Source: Limnoperna fortunei (taxonomy: Eukaryota; Mollusca; Bivalvia; Mytilida; Modiolidae). Taken from it: 64,000 bases of DNA. The DNA lies in NCBI GenBank assembly GCA_944474755.1, contig OX104112.1:22904460-22968459 (forward strand), in the 5' to 3' direction. The notes beneath the pieces are model-generated. The model had not been told where the DNA came from. It saw only the letters and a program-made list of their open reading frames with translations, and searched no databases. The position numbers were made by a program, and so were the translations under genes. Positions 26,939 through 38,025 of this stretch are shown in pieces (position 1 is the first letter of the stretch; every line of letters begins with the position of its first letter).

Positions 26939-28368
26939 ATGGCGGATAAATGGAGCCCAGGACATGTTGACAAGTTTCCACTGAAGGTTGAAAAGAATCC
27001 ACAAAACGATCCATTATATTTTCGAAAACAGGAATTATTAGAAGAATGTAAACGGCTTGTTGGCACTTCATTATCAGTAATGAGACCTCTAAATATAGCT
27101 ATCCTTGGACCTCCTGGATGTGGGAAATCATCGTTTCTTAACACTATATTCGCCAGCTTTAGCAACGAACGTTGGAGAGAGCATGCTAAATACGGAGATT
27201 TTCAGAAATTTGGTAAACAGGTCACCAGACGATTGAAATGGTATGTTCAGTATTTCATCATTTTATCACATTTTCCTTAAAAATATATGTCGTTTACTTT
27301 GTGGGTTTTAAAAAGTGTACCTGAGTTTACTGAAAGTAGGTGTATTGAGTTGTTCACGACAATTTTCCGCCCAATTGCACACCTAGTGTAAACTGAAATC
27401 TTATCACAGATGCTGATGCGGAGATTTTTATCCTGTAGAGTTATGAGTTGTGTAAACTTTTGCTGTAAATTGTAAAAATCGTACAAACCAGTGATAATTG
27501 AAATATATCACATTTTAGTGCAAATGATTCTGGGTGTCCTATGTCAATCACAATCACTTCTGCCGTAAATTAGTTGACGCCATGAGAGATATCTCTGAGT
27601 GCGAATAAGCGTTGCGTAAAAACGCAGAAATTTTAATGAAACACTGTATTAAAAGTATTTAAATAGACTAAATGAAAATAAATAATACCTCGTGTAATAT
27701 TCTAAAAACATAATTCTTTGTTTACAAACGTCACGGGCAGACGAAAAATGTAGTCCCGCAGAAAACGGGGTATGACAAGAGGCAGAGGTTATATCTTGGA
27801 ACCAGTTACGTTATCTGTGCCAGTGGGTGTATGTAGTGTCTGTTCCGATTATTCACCAGTGGTCATTGAAGTATAGCACATTATATATACATATATATAT
27901 ATGTTTGGTTAATTCATTAGACACTTATAAATATCATTTATCTCAACTATGTATCTTTAGTGCATTTCTAAAGATCCAATGTTGAAATACAATCAGATGT
28001 TGGGCATATATAAATAGACAATTATAAATAGAAATTCAAAACAACTATATGCACGCATCTGTATAATTGCTTACAGATCCATTCTGATTGTATGAAAATC
28101 GTTGTAATTAAAGCTCAGGTCGCACAAAAACATTGTGTATGTAAATGACATGTTCAACCAAAAGTAACACTAGGCCAGTGAAACTCCGTTTTTAGCGGAC
28201 GGATCTGGTCTAGAGGTTACACCTCTGTCTAGGCGCAGTAGCCATAGATGTTATAAACTGACACGAGTTCGATTCCCGAGGTGGGAGGGCTCAAAAATCA
28301 AATCTGTGTGTACAGATGATTTTCAGAGTGGAAATTACAACGACATTGTTTGGTTAATTCATTAGACA

Positions 28369-28415
<47 letters not shown>

Positions 28416-30872
28416 TTTCTTTAACGCCACTTTCAGCAATACTTTATCTATATCATGGCGTCCTGTTTTTATTGGGGAGGAACCCGTATTACGTGGAGAA
28501 AATCGTTGAACCTTTGGTAGAAAACCTTGACAAACCATGTCAATTAAGATTGGGGTTGAGTACACCTTACCCGAAGTGAAACTCGAACCCGCGTTATCTC
28601 AGTGATGACAGACCACATAATTAATAGTAGACGAACTACCTTAAACACTAGGCAACCGATGCCCATAAATTTTAGTGTTTGTTCCTCTTTTGCACATGTG
28701 AGGTCAAGCTTTGTATTATTGCATTTTCAGTTACAAGAAAGAAATTTATTATAGCCAAGCTGACACATATTTGATGCCAACGTTTTTGGACATGACCGGG
28801 TTCGAAAATGATGATTCTGAACTAAATAAAGAGCTCCTTAACATCATTTTGTCAGGAAAAATGGAAGAAAATGAAGTTTTGTCAGACGTAGTAAATTATG
28901 GACAAAGGTATGGAGTGCGAAATCTGCACAAAAAGTACGCTTTGAGACAAGTTCACAGAAGAGTTCATCGCATAATTGTGGTTTGTTCATCAAATCCAAA
29001 GTCCAACTTACCTAATGTGTTGCTTGAAGCAATTGCAGATATTTCAAGCTCCAAGGGTAAGCATTCTTGATTCTGGATACATGAAGATGAGCTATGGGTA
29101 GACAAATTACGTACAAAGACATCTTATTCTAACAATAGATCATAGACTAGTTATAGTTATACCAGGTATCATCGCTATATGTATACCAGTTACCATCGCT
29201 ATAGGTAGACCAGTTATCATCGCTATAGGTATACCAGGTATCATCGCTATATGTATACCAGGTATCATCGCTATAGTTATACCAGGTGTCATCGCTATAG
29301 GTATATCAGGTATCATCGCTATAGGTATACCAGGTATCATCGCTATAGGTATACCAGGTATCATCGCTATAGGTATATCAGGTATTATCGCTATAGGTAG
29401 ACCAGGTATCATCGCTATAGTTATACCAGGTATCATCGCTATAGGTATACCAGGTATCATCGCTATAGGTATACCAGGTATCATCGCTATAGGTATACCA
29501 GGTATCATCGCTATAGGTATACCAGGTATCATCGCTGTAGGTATATCAGGTATCATCGCTATAGGTATACCAGTTATCATCGCTATATGTATACCAGTTA
29601 TCATCGCTATAGTTATACCAGCTGTCATCGCTATATGTATACCAGTTATCATCGCTATAGTTATACCAGCTGTCATCGCTATATGTATACCAGTTATCAA
29701 CGCTATAGTTATACCAGTTATCATCGCTATAGTTATACCAGCTGTCATCGCTATAGTTATACCAGCTATCATCGCTATATGTATACCAGTTATCATCGCT
29801 ATAGTTATACCAGCTATCATCGCTATATGTATACGAGTTATCATCGCTATAGTTATACCAGTTATCATCGCTATAGTTATACCAGTTATCATCGCTATAG
29901 TTATACCAGCTGTCATCGCTATAGTTATACCAGCTATCATCGCTATAGTTATACCAGCTATCATCGCTATATGTATACCAGTTATCATCGCTATAGTTAT
30001 ACCAGCTATCATCGCTATAGGTGGTATCATCGCTATAGGTATATCAGGTATCATCGCTATAGGTATACCAGGTATCATCGCTATAGGTATATCAGGTATC
30101 ATCGCTATAGGTATACCAGGTATCATCGCTATAGGTATACATCGCTATAGGTATACCAGGTATCATCGCTATAGGTATACCAGGTATCATCGCTATAGGT
30201 ATACCAGGTATCATCGCTATAGGTATACCAGGTATCATCGCTATAGGTATATCAGGTATCATCGCTATAGGTATACCAGGTATCATCGCTATAGGTATAC
30301 CAGGTATCATCGCTATAGGTATACCAGGTATCATCGCTATAGGTATATCAGGTATCATTGCTATAGGTATACCAGGTATCATCGCTATAGGTATACCAGG
30401 TATCATCGCTATAGGTATACCAGGTATCATCGCTATAGGTATACCAGGTATCATCGCTATAGGTATACCAGGTATCATCGCAGGGATAAAAGCTCCATAC
30501 CGTTTGGTAAGGGGACAGGGTGTATAAAAAATGACCGCTATATCTTGTTTTGCCACATGATATAATTTTGGTAGTTAATGCCTAGATCACTTAGTATGTT
30601 TTGAACAAGTTTAATATGTCTGCTTTGTACTCGACCAGATCCCTGATTTGAATATTGACTAATAGTTAGTCATAGTTACTCCGCTTAGATACATGTTCAT
30701 TAAATCTCATTGGTTATGCCTAAGCGAATATGGATCCAATAATCTACACAACCTCTCGCATGCTGCATTGTTGGTTTGTTTAAATGATGTGTAACGCCAT
30801 TTTCAGCAATTGTTCAGCTGTATCGTGGCTTTTGTTTTTATTCTAAATGTTCAATGCTGACCTATTGATTGG

Positions 30873-30922
<50 letters not shown>

Positions 30923-32758
30923 AACTTCCAGCGAGCACAAGTTAACAAACAGTAAATCAACGCTAAAAAATTTGGACTGCAAATGGAATGTATGGAGTAA
31001 TGGCTTAAAGGAGATGGCGAGAATTTATTCTTAATCCAGCAATAAGCCTACTCTACTTCGAAACCTACAATTGGGTCTTTATTGTGTATGGAGCGTGTCA
31101 CTCTCCAAACACTCCACACACTACTCTCAGCGTTCAGGCTTTCCGAATTATAACCGGACCACCTCAATCTATAGGGCGTCAATTGACGCAGTGTGCAGCT
31201 TTGTAGATCCAAGTATGGTCTTATGCAGTCAGTTATGAAAATTACATAGCCCGTTTTTTATATATTTTAATTCAAGATGCTATGAAAAACGTGATAGAAA
31301 TGGCCAATCGCTTTTTAGAAGTTCACGGATTATAGATATATTGCTAAGCCGATATCTTTTGGATATATAGTAATACGAAATGCCATTATACACGTGATTG
31401 TAATTGACCAATCATTTATCTTTTGACAGATATCACTGTTTACGGTGTATTGACACATGCTGATAAATTTCCCACAGAGTTTGACGATTCAGTCGAGGAC
31501 CGCGAGGCAAAGTTTATGCAGACACTCGGTATACCTAAGACACGGTTTGCTCGTATTGTGAACTACTGTCCTGAAGTTGACCCTACTTTGGCGTTTGAAG
31601 ACACGATATGCCCGTCTTTGGATGTGCCAGTTCTACGTCTATTGCGACAGGTTAGTAAAAACAGTTGTAACTATAGTTACTAAAAACCCAAACATCTTAC
31701 AGAAATGGTTCACTTCATCCTAACTACACTGTGTACATCTATTTACTGAACGGAAACACGGCAGAGGACGTCGTCTTGGTCTTTACTTTTTGTCGTTCTT
31801 CAAACAGTATTTCAGCTAAATTTAGACCGATAAAATCATAAATAGTGATACATATAACATAAATAATATCATTTGACACACAATACTTAACCGCTCTTAA
31901 AGAGGTTGCTGCTGGCGAATATTAACATGCAGAGAGCATCGCGTATTCCCCGCAGCTGAGTTTTGTACCCCTCTAAACTCTAAGTCTACCGAATCCACCG
32001 TCCGAATAAGTTACAACAAGAGGAAAACAGAAGACAGAATAGAGAGAATGTATTTCTACATGGCTGTATTGTCTCTGTTATTCATTAAGGGAAACATTAA
32101 CAATTTTAATAAAGAAAAACATCATTGTGATACGAATTATATTGTTTTTACCATGTGTTGGCACATTATACATAATATTGTATAGTGCGGCATAAAGGGC
32201 CAACCACTGATAAAATCAGTATTAATACGTGTCCCCAATGAATGAATTGTTTCGAATGTAATAGAACATAAAACATATAAATTTACTGTTATCAACAACA
32301 TAACCTATGAGTTGCAGGACTTGTCGGACATCTACGACAATAAATTGATTATGTCGTCATTAAGACATGTGTATTAATTACGGTGACGTCGCCATAAAGT
32401 GTATTAATACTTTATGACGTTGATATTCTGGTGTGAACTCAAAGCGTTGTAGGCACGTCATATTAGAATGCATTACAATAAATATTTATTTACTATAGTC
32501 AAATTATGATTACTTGTGTATGTATTTGGTTTGTAGATTTTATCCAGAGAGGCCAATGATGACAAAGAACCCGATAACAGATTTCATCCTGATAATTTTG
32601 TGGACAGTTGTATATATTTCATGAGACAGAACTGGTTCCCACTTGTGTGGAGTATAGTTATACTGTCAATTTCATATGTTACTGGAGATATTAGATTATC
32701 AGTTATATTGGGAGTCATACTGATATATCTATGGAGCAACGGGTTGCTAACAATTTAA
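26939..32758 (+). CDS. P-loop GTPase-like membrane-anchored protein, four exons
   Basis: Exons 26939-27240, 28731-29056, 31430-31650 and 32537-32758 join to 1071 nt (356 residues). Donors are GTATGT, GTAAGC and GTTAGT; acceptors TTTTCAG, TTGACAG and TTTGTAG. Phases agree at each junction (2, 1, 0). Residues 57-65 are GPPGCGKSS, a Walker A/G1 loop. DMTG at 121-124 fits a DxxG G3 motif. LTHADKF at 217-223 occupies the usual G4 position but lacks the classic NKxD. The last 40 residues form two hydrophobic stretches (about 317-332 and 336-349), so a C-terminal membrane hairpin or anchor is likely. The pattern recalls IFI44- and GIMAP-like immune GTPases expanded in bivalves; that assignment is inferred. 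The ATG at 26939 is the first in frame before the P-loop, and an additional 5' non-coding exon cannot be excluded. A possible 3' UTR intron (donor near 32787, acceptor near 32872) follows the stop. Confidence 0.85.
27903..28374. repeat. 27-bp direct repeats bracketing a SINE in intron 1
   Basis: A 27-bp word beginning GTTTGGTTAATTCATTAG occurs at 27903-27929 and is repeated exactly at 28348-28374. Both copies abut a TA-rich microsatellite. They enclose about 420 bp that includes a tRNA-like SINE head. They could be a long target-site duplication or the product of local strand slippage between the TA tracts. Confidence 0.8.
28199..28290 (+). mobile_element. tRNA-derived SINE head (second family)
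   Basis: TGGTCTAGAGGTTAC matches an RNA polymerase III A box, and GAGTTCGATTCCC about 60 bp later matches a B box, as in a tRNA. The arms cannot form a good tRNA cloverleaf: the acceptor ends do not pair and the anticodon region is disordered. I therefore read it as a SINE promoter rather than a functional tRNA. It lies in intron 1 of the GTPase-like gene, on the same strand. Confidence 0.6.
28371..28411. repeat. (TA)n microsatellite
   Basis: An uninterrupted run of about twenty TA units lies between the 27-bp repeat and the following SINE. Confidence 0.97.
28412..28666 (-). mobile_element. SINE with tRNA-like head and conserved core
   Basis: Read on the minus strand, the element starts with GGGCATCGGTTGCCTAGTG and an A-box-like region, followed by ACTATTAATTATGTGGTCTG and a B-box-like GGGTTCGAGTTTC. 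Then come TCGGGTAAGGTGTACTC, TTAATTGACATGG, the conserved core with GGTTCCTCCCCAATAAAAAC, and the end AAAGTGGCGTTAAA. The core with its CTCCCACCAATAAA and GGCGTTAAA words matches what I remember as the Meta-domain of metazoan SINEs. This is the most complete copy in the window, and it sits in intron 1 of the GTPase-like gene. Confidence 0.85.
29150..30482. repeat. 24-bp minisatellite in intron 2, about 55 copies
   Basis: The unit is GGTATCATCGCTATAGGTAT ACCA. The two flanks (about 29150-29550 and 30030-30482) consist almost purely of the GGTATACCAGGTATC type. The centre is enriched in GTTATACCAGTTATC, GCTGTC and ATGTATACC variants arranged in recurring pairs. Because 24 is a multiple of three and the unit has no stop codon, both strands carry long artificial ORFs (up to 328 codons, IPGIPIAM-type on the minus strand). 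The array lies between splice sites of the GTPase-like gene, so it is intronic, not coding. Confidence 0.95.
30771..30843 (-). mobile_element. SINE tail fragment
   Basis: TTTGTTTAAATGATGTGTAA CGCCATTTTCAGCAATTGTTCAGCTG matches the terminal part of the SINE seen complete at 28412-28666, in the same orientation. The rest of that element is absent. A different SINE begins about 20 bp further on. Confidence 0.75.
30862..31180 (-). mobile_element. Second-family SINE with (TTGA)n tail, degenerate
   Basis: A (TTGA)n run to about 30922 is followed by CTTCCAGCGAGCACAAGTTAACAAACAG, AGCCTACTCTACTTCGAAA, GGGTCTTTATTGTG and CACTCTCCAAACAC. All of these recur in the same order in the well-preserved copy at 49544-49974. 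Because the simple-sequence tail is on the left, transcription of the element would run on the minus strand. It lies in intron 2 of the GTPase-like gene. Confidence 0.8.
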
Positions 32759-33980
32759 TTTGGTTTCTAATCAATGCTCACTTCTTGTAAGTATTTCTTA
32801 TGTATGTATACATGTATCAAAAAATGATCCTTCCACTTATTAACATACTTTATTTGTTATTTGGTTTGTAGTGCGTCGAGTGCTTTCAGAATGATCATGA
32901 CCGCTGTTCATAGTTTAACATTAAATAATGTTTAAGAATAGATTCTCTTCTAGAAACTTTGGGGAAAAACTTTAAACGACCTATTCTGTCTTTGTTATTA
33001 CAAAGTGGGTTGTTACAGAGCACAATTAACCAATTGAAATAAACTATGTCAGCAAAATTGATAAAGTTTATGTTTTTTTTTGCCAATAAAAAAATACAAT
33101 GTGGCCACCACCGCAATACATATACTGTACTCTATGGGGAAAATATTTGAAAAGCTTCTTCCCTGAAACCGATTAATTTTACTAAAACACAAAGTTCACA
33201 CTAATATCCTCATCTATTAAGGTTTTTTATGCCAGTCAGAAATTTGAAAAAAGCGCCACGCAGACCTTGATTTAACATAGGACATATGATAAAAAGTGTA
33301 AAAGGGTTACTTTTTTTAAACTAATTAACCAATTTAAACAAAGTATTTATTGTATAGTCCTCTATAGATTTTGGTTTTGCAAGTCACCCATTTAAATTTA
33401 CGAACTAAGTTTAACAGAGGACTCGGTCTATTGGAAGAATTAAAAATGCCATCTGGTCTGAAACTGCAAACTTTAAGCCGATTTGAACCCATATTGAATC
33501 TTAATGAGTATATTGTGGTTATCCTAAAGTTTATGTTAGGTTACGTTCGATAATCTAAAATAGCTGCTTTTTAGTAATTAATTTAACCTATGGGAAACTG
33601 TTTAAAATGGATTTTCATTTGATTCGATTAAAACCAAACAGCAAAATTCATTGGCTGGCTCTCTACAAAGATACGATGTTTATGCCAGTAGAAAATTGCG
33701 GAAATTCCATCTCTAAAGGGGAGAAAACACTAATTCAATGCTTTAAGACTTTCTACTAAATTTGTTGTTTGTTTACTTAGGACAGGTCTTTTACCTTAAA
33801 TTTAACTTTACCGACACTTTTCCGACACCATATATATCCAGAATTGTATATGACATCCCTATGTTCTCTCGAAATCTCATCACCACTTTCATGCCTAACA
33901 ACAGAAAGCCAGTTTCCAGGGTAAACCCCAATCTAACTATACAAAGTTGATCTAGCGATCACTGATACCCCCGCTTTTGT
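32759..33980. other. 3' flank of the GTPase-like gene, no further gene seen
   Basis: The first few hundred bases probably hold the 3' UTR. Small ORFs of 60-73 codons on both strands have no domain or splice context. AT-rich sequence otherwise. Confidence 0.45.
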
Positions 33981-34500
33981 AAAAATTTCTTAAGTTTTTC
34001 GGGGACTGCGACCTTGAAATTTGACGGATTTCCCCCAAAATCAATAGGCTTCTTACCAACATGATATATAACAATATCCCAAAGTTTCATTCAAATCAGA
34101 TGCAAACTTTGTTAGTTACATGTATTGTCCGGAAACAACATTTTTGTCAAAATTTCTAACGTTTTTCGTGGACTGCGACTTTGAAATTTGACGGATTTCC
34201 CCCCAAATCGATAGGTTTCTTACCAACATGATATATAACAATATCCCAAAGTTTCATTCAAATCAGATGCAAACTTTGTTAGTAGTTGTCCGGAAACAAC
34301 ATTTTTGTTAAAATTCTAACGTTTTTCGTGGACTGCGACTTTGAAATTTGACGGATTTCCCCCAAAATCAAAGTTTTATTCAAATCGGATGTAAACGTCT
34401 TGAATTATTATCCGATAACCAAATGTGGACGGACGAACGGACAGATTGACGGACGGACGGACTTGAGGACCACTGTATACTCACGATTCTGTCGAGCGGT
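33981..34500. repeat. About 2.5 tandem copies of a ~165-bp unit
   Basis: The phrase GGGACTGCGACCTTGAAATT (or GTGGACTGCGACTTTGAAAT) TTGACGGATTTCCCC recurs with spacing of about 168 and 161 bp, starting near 33981, 34149 and 34309. Each copy also carries CAACATGATATATAACAAT, CCCAAAGTTTCATTCAAATC and TGTCCGGAAACAAC. The series ends in a run of GGACGGACGGAC words near 34450 and GAGCGGTGGTATAAAAATAG. The architecture (short tandem core, GACGGAC-rich end) is like the 40.4-kb element but the sequence differs. Confidence 0.8.
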
Positions 34501-35379
34501 GGTATAAAAATAGCACAGTATTTTAAAAAAATCTTGGTTTATAGGTCATGTAGTAAATATGACAAAACATCCTAAACGCCATTATAACTGAGCAAATTAA
34601 GACTCAAAATTGTCCCAATATATTCAACTTTCAGAAAAACTTTCATTAATTAAAATCAATGCAGCAGTTTTTAAAATACACCAAGATAAACAGGAAGTTT
34701 TAGAAGTATTATTTTCTTATATGTTCTAAATTTGATTGGTCCCCTTTAGTGTCTTGACCCTATATGCTCCATGTGAGCCAAACACGTTGTTGAGAGATTC
34801 CGGTTTCATTTGTTTGATATGCTTGGGCTGCTCTTACTGCATCCTCGACCATTATTTGAAGATGAAAAGATCGATACGAAACGTAAGCGCAAGTCACAAA
34901 GATGCGGAAACGTAACGACACGCAAAGAAATCGTGTTTGAACCAATAAAACAAGTACCTTGCGGGTACCATTAGTTTGTGTTGACTGTCCTGTCAGTTTT
35001 GTTATTTTGTTTGTTTTTTTATGAAAGCGACCAACTTGCAGGCAGTTTGTGCTCAACAAAGTTTTCCTGCCTTAGGTCGGGGTTTTCTTCATGCAGTTAC
35101 ATCGACCTAATCCACCAATAAAATTGGACGACATGATATAGCTATACGGTCTAACAGAGCAGTAATGTGCTCTTTGTCGGGTGTGCCAATAGGTGGTCTC
35201 AGGTTCTGGCAATAGCACTGTCCACTTATCAAGTTTTCCTACCTCGTGGGTCCTGGATTACTGGCTGCTGTGTTTCTTTCCATACACAGTACAAACTGTG
35301 CCAGTGATGCTGATGGCGTAAAGTTCTCAACTGTCTATAACTACCTCACTACCTACCTACGTGTACCACCTGCGTAACG
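34501..35379. other. Intergenic sequence, nothing recognised
   Basis: A 99-codon minus-strand ORF (34760-35059) has no recognisable domain or splice context. No tandem repeat is visible. Confidence 0.45.
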
Positions 35380-35650
35380 TCTTTCTCCAAAGTTGGTGAC
35401 GTCACATCAATGTCATACGAGAGATACTAACGGGCTTTTTTTTAAATAAAGCAAGAACGCATACAGCTTATAGATAAATTTTTGTTAACGCAATATTATT
35501 GTTCTTGCAGTAATGACTTCAAATTTTTTATCGAGAATGTTTTTCAATTAAAAATTCCCTTCGTGACTGTACCAGCTGCTGGATAAAAGCAAACCAAAAT
35601 CAACATAAACATAAACAGACTTTGATCACGTGAAATTTACAGAAAAATAT
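35380..35650. repeat. Dispersed repeat, paired with 23720-24180
   Basis: It carries CGTAACGTCTTTCTCC, TTGGTGACGTCACAT, TTTTTTATCGAG and CTTTGATCACGTGA in the order seen at 23890-24180. The family is not identified and the boundaries are approximate. Confidence 0.4.
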
Positions 35651-36251
35651 AGAGCTCACCGCTACAAGCTGTGCTCGCTTATAGTTAAAATGTATTTATT
35701 GAAGTTCGACAAACAAACACGTGTATTTGTTTATTTATCTGTGTTTTTAATTTGAGTCATTTATGTCTGGTTGTAACTCGTGAATAAGTGTGTAGCACGG
35801 ACAAATTCTGATGAATATAGTAGGGAATCATTCGACGCACGTATTCAGGTCTATTCAGTGCAGCAAACTTCGAGCAAATTTTAGCATAGAGGAATCGTGC
35901 TTCGTGATAGTAATTTTTATGTCTTTTGGCTCGTTCCGCTGCGCTCCAGTCGCGAAAAGAAATAAAAATTTCTATCAGTCGGGAAAGATCAACAGGTCTT
36001 TCCCAAAAACGTATGAAAGCACCTATTTCTTCCGTAAACTAACAACTTTCACATTGCTATATCCTATAGACTCTCCATTGTTTTATACTCCATTGCCTCT
36101 GAAACCTTGTAAAAAATCGTTATTTGTGCCAAATTTCAATCAATCTTTCTTTGAAAATGAAGAAAACGTTACGTTAACGTCCGCCGTTGCACTGACAAAG
36201 TGACTAAAATGCCATCATTTGAAACTAAACCCGGGGATAAATTCGTTATAC
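35651..36251. other. Intergenic sequence with an uncertain 130-codon ORF
   Basis: The plus-strand ORF 35811-36203 encodes a protein without recognisable domain. Its composition is mixed, and part of it (GTCTTTTGGCTCGTTCCGCT region) looks like dispersed repeat sequence. I do not call it a gene. Confidence 0.4.
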
Positions 36252-36377
36252 ACGTTCATATCCGTAGATATGAAGATTTTAACACCTTCGGTACCCCTGT
36301 ACACCCTTCGGCTTCGAATCAGAGCGTACTTGGGGCACTTCAGGTGTTAAAATCTCCATGTCTGCGGATATGAACGT
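36252..36377. repeat. Inverted repeat, 36-bp arms
   Basis: ACGTTCATATCCGTAGATAT, continuing through GAAGATTTTAACACCT, at 36252-36287 pairs with AGGTGTTAAAATCTCCATG and CTGCGGATATGAACGT at 36342-36377 with a few mismatches. The 54-bp loop contains CTTCGGTACCCC and GTACTTGGGGCAC, which can pair weakly in turn. It is probably a miniature inverted-repeat element or its terminus; no target duplication is clear. Confidence 0.8.
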
Positions 36378-36476
36378 AACTATATAACTTATACTATTAC
36401 TTCATATATCTGTTTCTCCCATCATGTCAACGTTTGATTGCTTATTTTTAAATATGTGCTCATGATCATCCTTCCG

Positions 36477-36513
<37 letters not shown>

Positions 36514-36947
36514 AGAGCAGCAAATCACCGATTGATGCCGGTAAATTTTAAAATGCATTAAGGCTATCTCCATTCCAATGCTACGGCAATAAAAAACTAA
36601 ATTAATTAAGTGACTAAAATGGGATTTTTTTATTTACCGGAAATAATGTCTGCTCTTGCAGTAACTTCTGACGGAATCAATCGTGGAATTGATGCCATAA
36701 AATTATTCATGTTGTCCAATCAGAATTGACGTTACATCAAGTACTAGTATTGCATTAGAATAATGTATAACAATACCTACAAGTAAAACAAGCACATTCG
36801 GTAAGAAAAGTTTTGATGCTGCCACTGTCGAGAACAGTTTTCCGGACCATTTCAGAACAGAAAATAGTTTTTTTTCTATTTAAAAGCCATCAGTCCTGGA
36901 ATTGTTCGGGAGGTGTTTTATTGCTTATTGATTTATTGCTACATTTA
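36378..36947. other. Intergenic sequence with a CT microsatellite
   Basis: A (CT)n run occupies about 36479-36513. No gene is supported. Confidence 0.6.
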
Positions 36948-37038
36948 CTTACTAGTAATCCTCCTCGTCCTGACATTAGTAAACTTACTTTACTTATCAA
37001 TTATCCTGCTCGTCTTGACATGATTTCACTTATAGTCA
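36948..37038. repeat. Two diverged copies of the 45-bp minisatellite unit
   Basis: CTTACTAGTAATCCTCCTCG TCCTGACATTAG and then TTATCAATTATCCTGCTCG TCTTGACATGATTTCACTTA match the unit of the large array at 45475 (CTCACTAGTAATCCTGCTCG TGCTGACATGATTACACTTA). The two copies are head to tail at about 45-bp spacing and lie 8.4 kb from the main array. Confidence 0.75.
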
Positions 37039-37904
37039 TGGTCACTACTTTTTGGAGTTCAGAAAATCGCGATTTTTAAATAAATGTGCATAAATTTGCT
37101 TACATTTTGATGTGAAGATTTGTTATTGCAATTTACAAGATGATTCACACAATCGGTTTTGTATAATTATCTTCCTTTGTATGCCATGTGACGGTTTTTT
37201 TACGTGTCTACGGAGAATTAACATTGAGCGGTCAGCCATTGTTTACAGCGGAAACTCGTCAAGGAGCCGCTGTTTACGTCACCAAAGTTCACGCGGTCAA
37301 TGATGTATTGCAATAACGGGAAGTAACTCGTACAACAAAAAGACGCTAGAAACAGCTGTTGAAGAAATGGAGGTATACGTATTGAAGTGGTAAGTATATA
37401 CTTAATTAATACAAAATAATTACTTCTTTTAAAATTGATTACGATTTCAATTGGTTTAATACATAGAAAAAATTAGAATTGCAGTTATTTATAAACGAGA
37501 CTAAAAGCAATTACCAGATCTAATCCTTTTATAGCTTTTACCCATATTTTCCCCGTTGTTACAAAAAAAAAACTACATGACAGTTTGCGTTAAATTCCTT
37601 TTTGTCATACAGAATTTACATAAACATAATGTGTGTAAATACTATTATGGTGGGACAATTTACCATCTATATATAGAGTACTACATACAGAATTTCGGCA
37701 ATGAACATGTCCTTTAACTGCCGGTAATTTAGCTGAAACACCTGTTTATTTATTATTAAGAAATAATTTGTTTATAGAAATAAATGCAAGATATTTTAGC
37801 AGTTCAATTCGTTTACACCGCTGAATAAAGGGAAATTTCCTAAATTCGAGTATGTGCCCATAGTACAGATTGGTAAGCATGCACGTTTTTATAAATTAAT
37901 AAAT
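37039..37904. other. Intergenic sequence with a possible small first exon
   Basis: At 37367-37389 an ATG is followed by seven codons (MEVYVLK) and then by TG|GTAAGTA, a near-consensus splice donor. This could be the first coding exon of a plus-strand gene, but I cannot find the next exon. Nothing else is recognised. Confidence 0.25.
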
Positions 37905-38025
37905 ACAGACCGGAGGGAGGGGAGCATGGGTCATCATCCCGAATTCCCGATCCAAAAATTAGAACATCCCGAATTCCTGGTCATAAAATGTTATTTTCCC
38001 AAATTCCCGAGAAATTCACAATGTT
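37905..38025. repeat. Fragment of a CCCGAATTCCCG-rich element
   Basis: GGAGGGAGGGGAGCATGGGTC is followed by repeated words ATCCCGAATTCCCGAT, ATCCCGAATTCCTGG and CCCAAATTCCCGAG. The same style of sequence fills the terminal-inverted-repeat element at 50196-50695, so this is probably a truncated relative. Confidence 0.6.

Noticed and set aside
28199..28290. Functional tRNA gene
   Set aside because: A-box and B-box words are present but the acceptor stem does not pair and the anticodon arm is disordered; it fits a SINE head better.
29140..30556. ORFs of 328, 187 and 154 codons on both strands
   Set aside because: They are made of the 24-bp minisatellite, lie in an intron of a well-supported gene, and are equally open on both strands.
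35811..36203. 130-codon plus-strand ORF
   Set aside because: No domain or homologue recognised; composition is mixed and part looks like repeat sequence.
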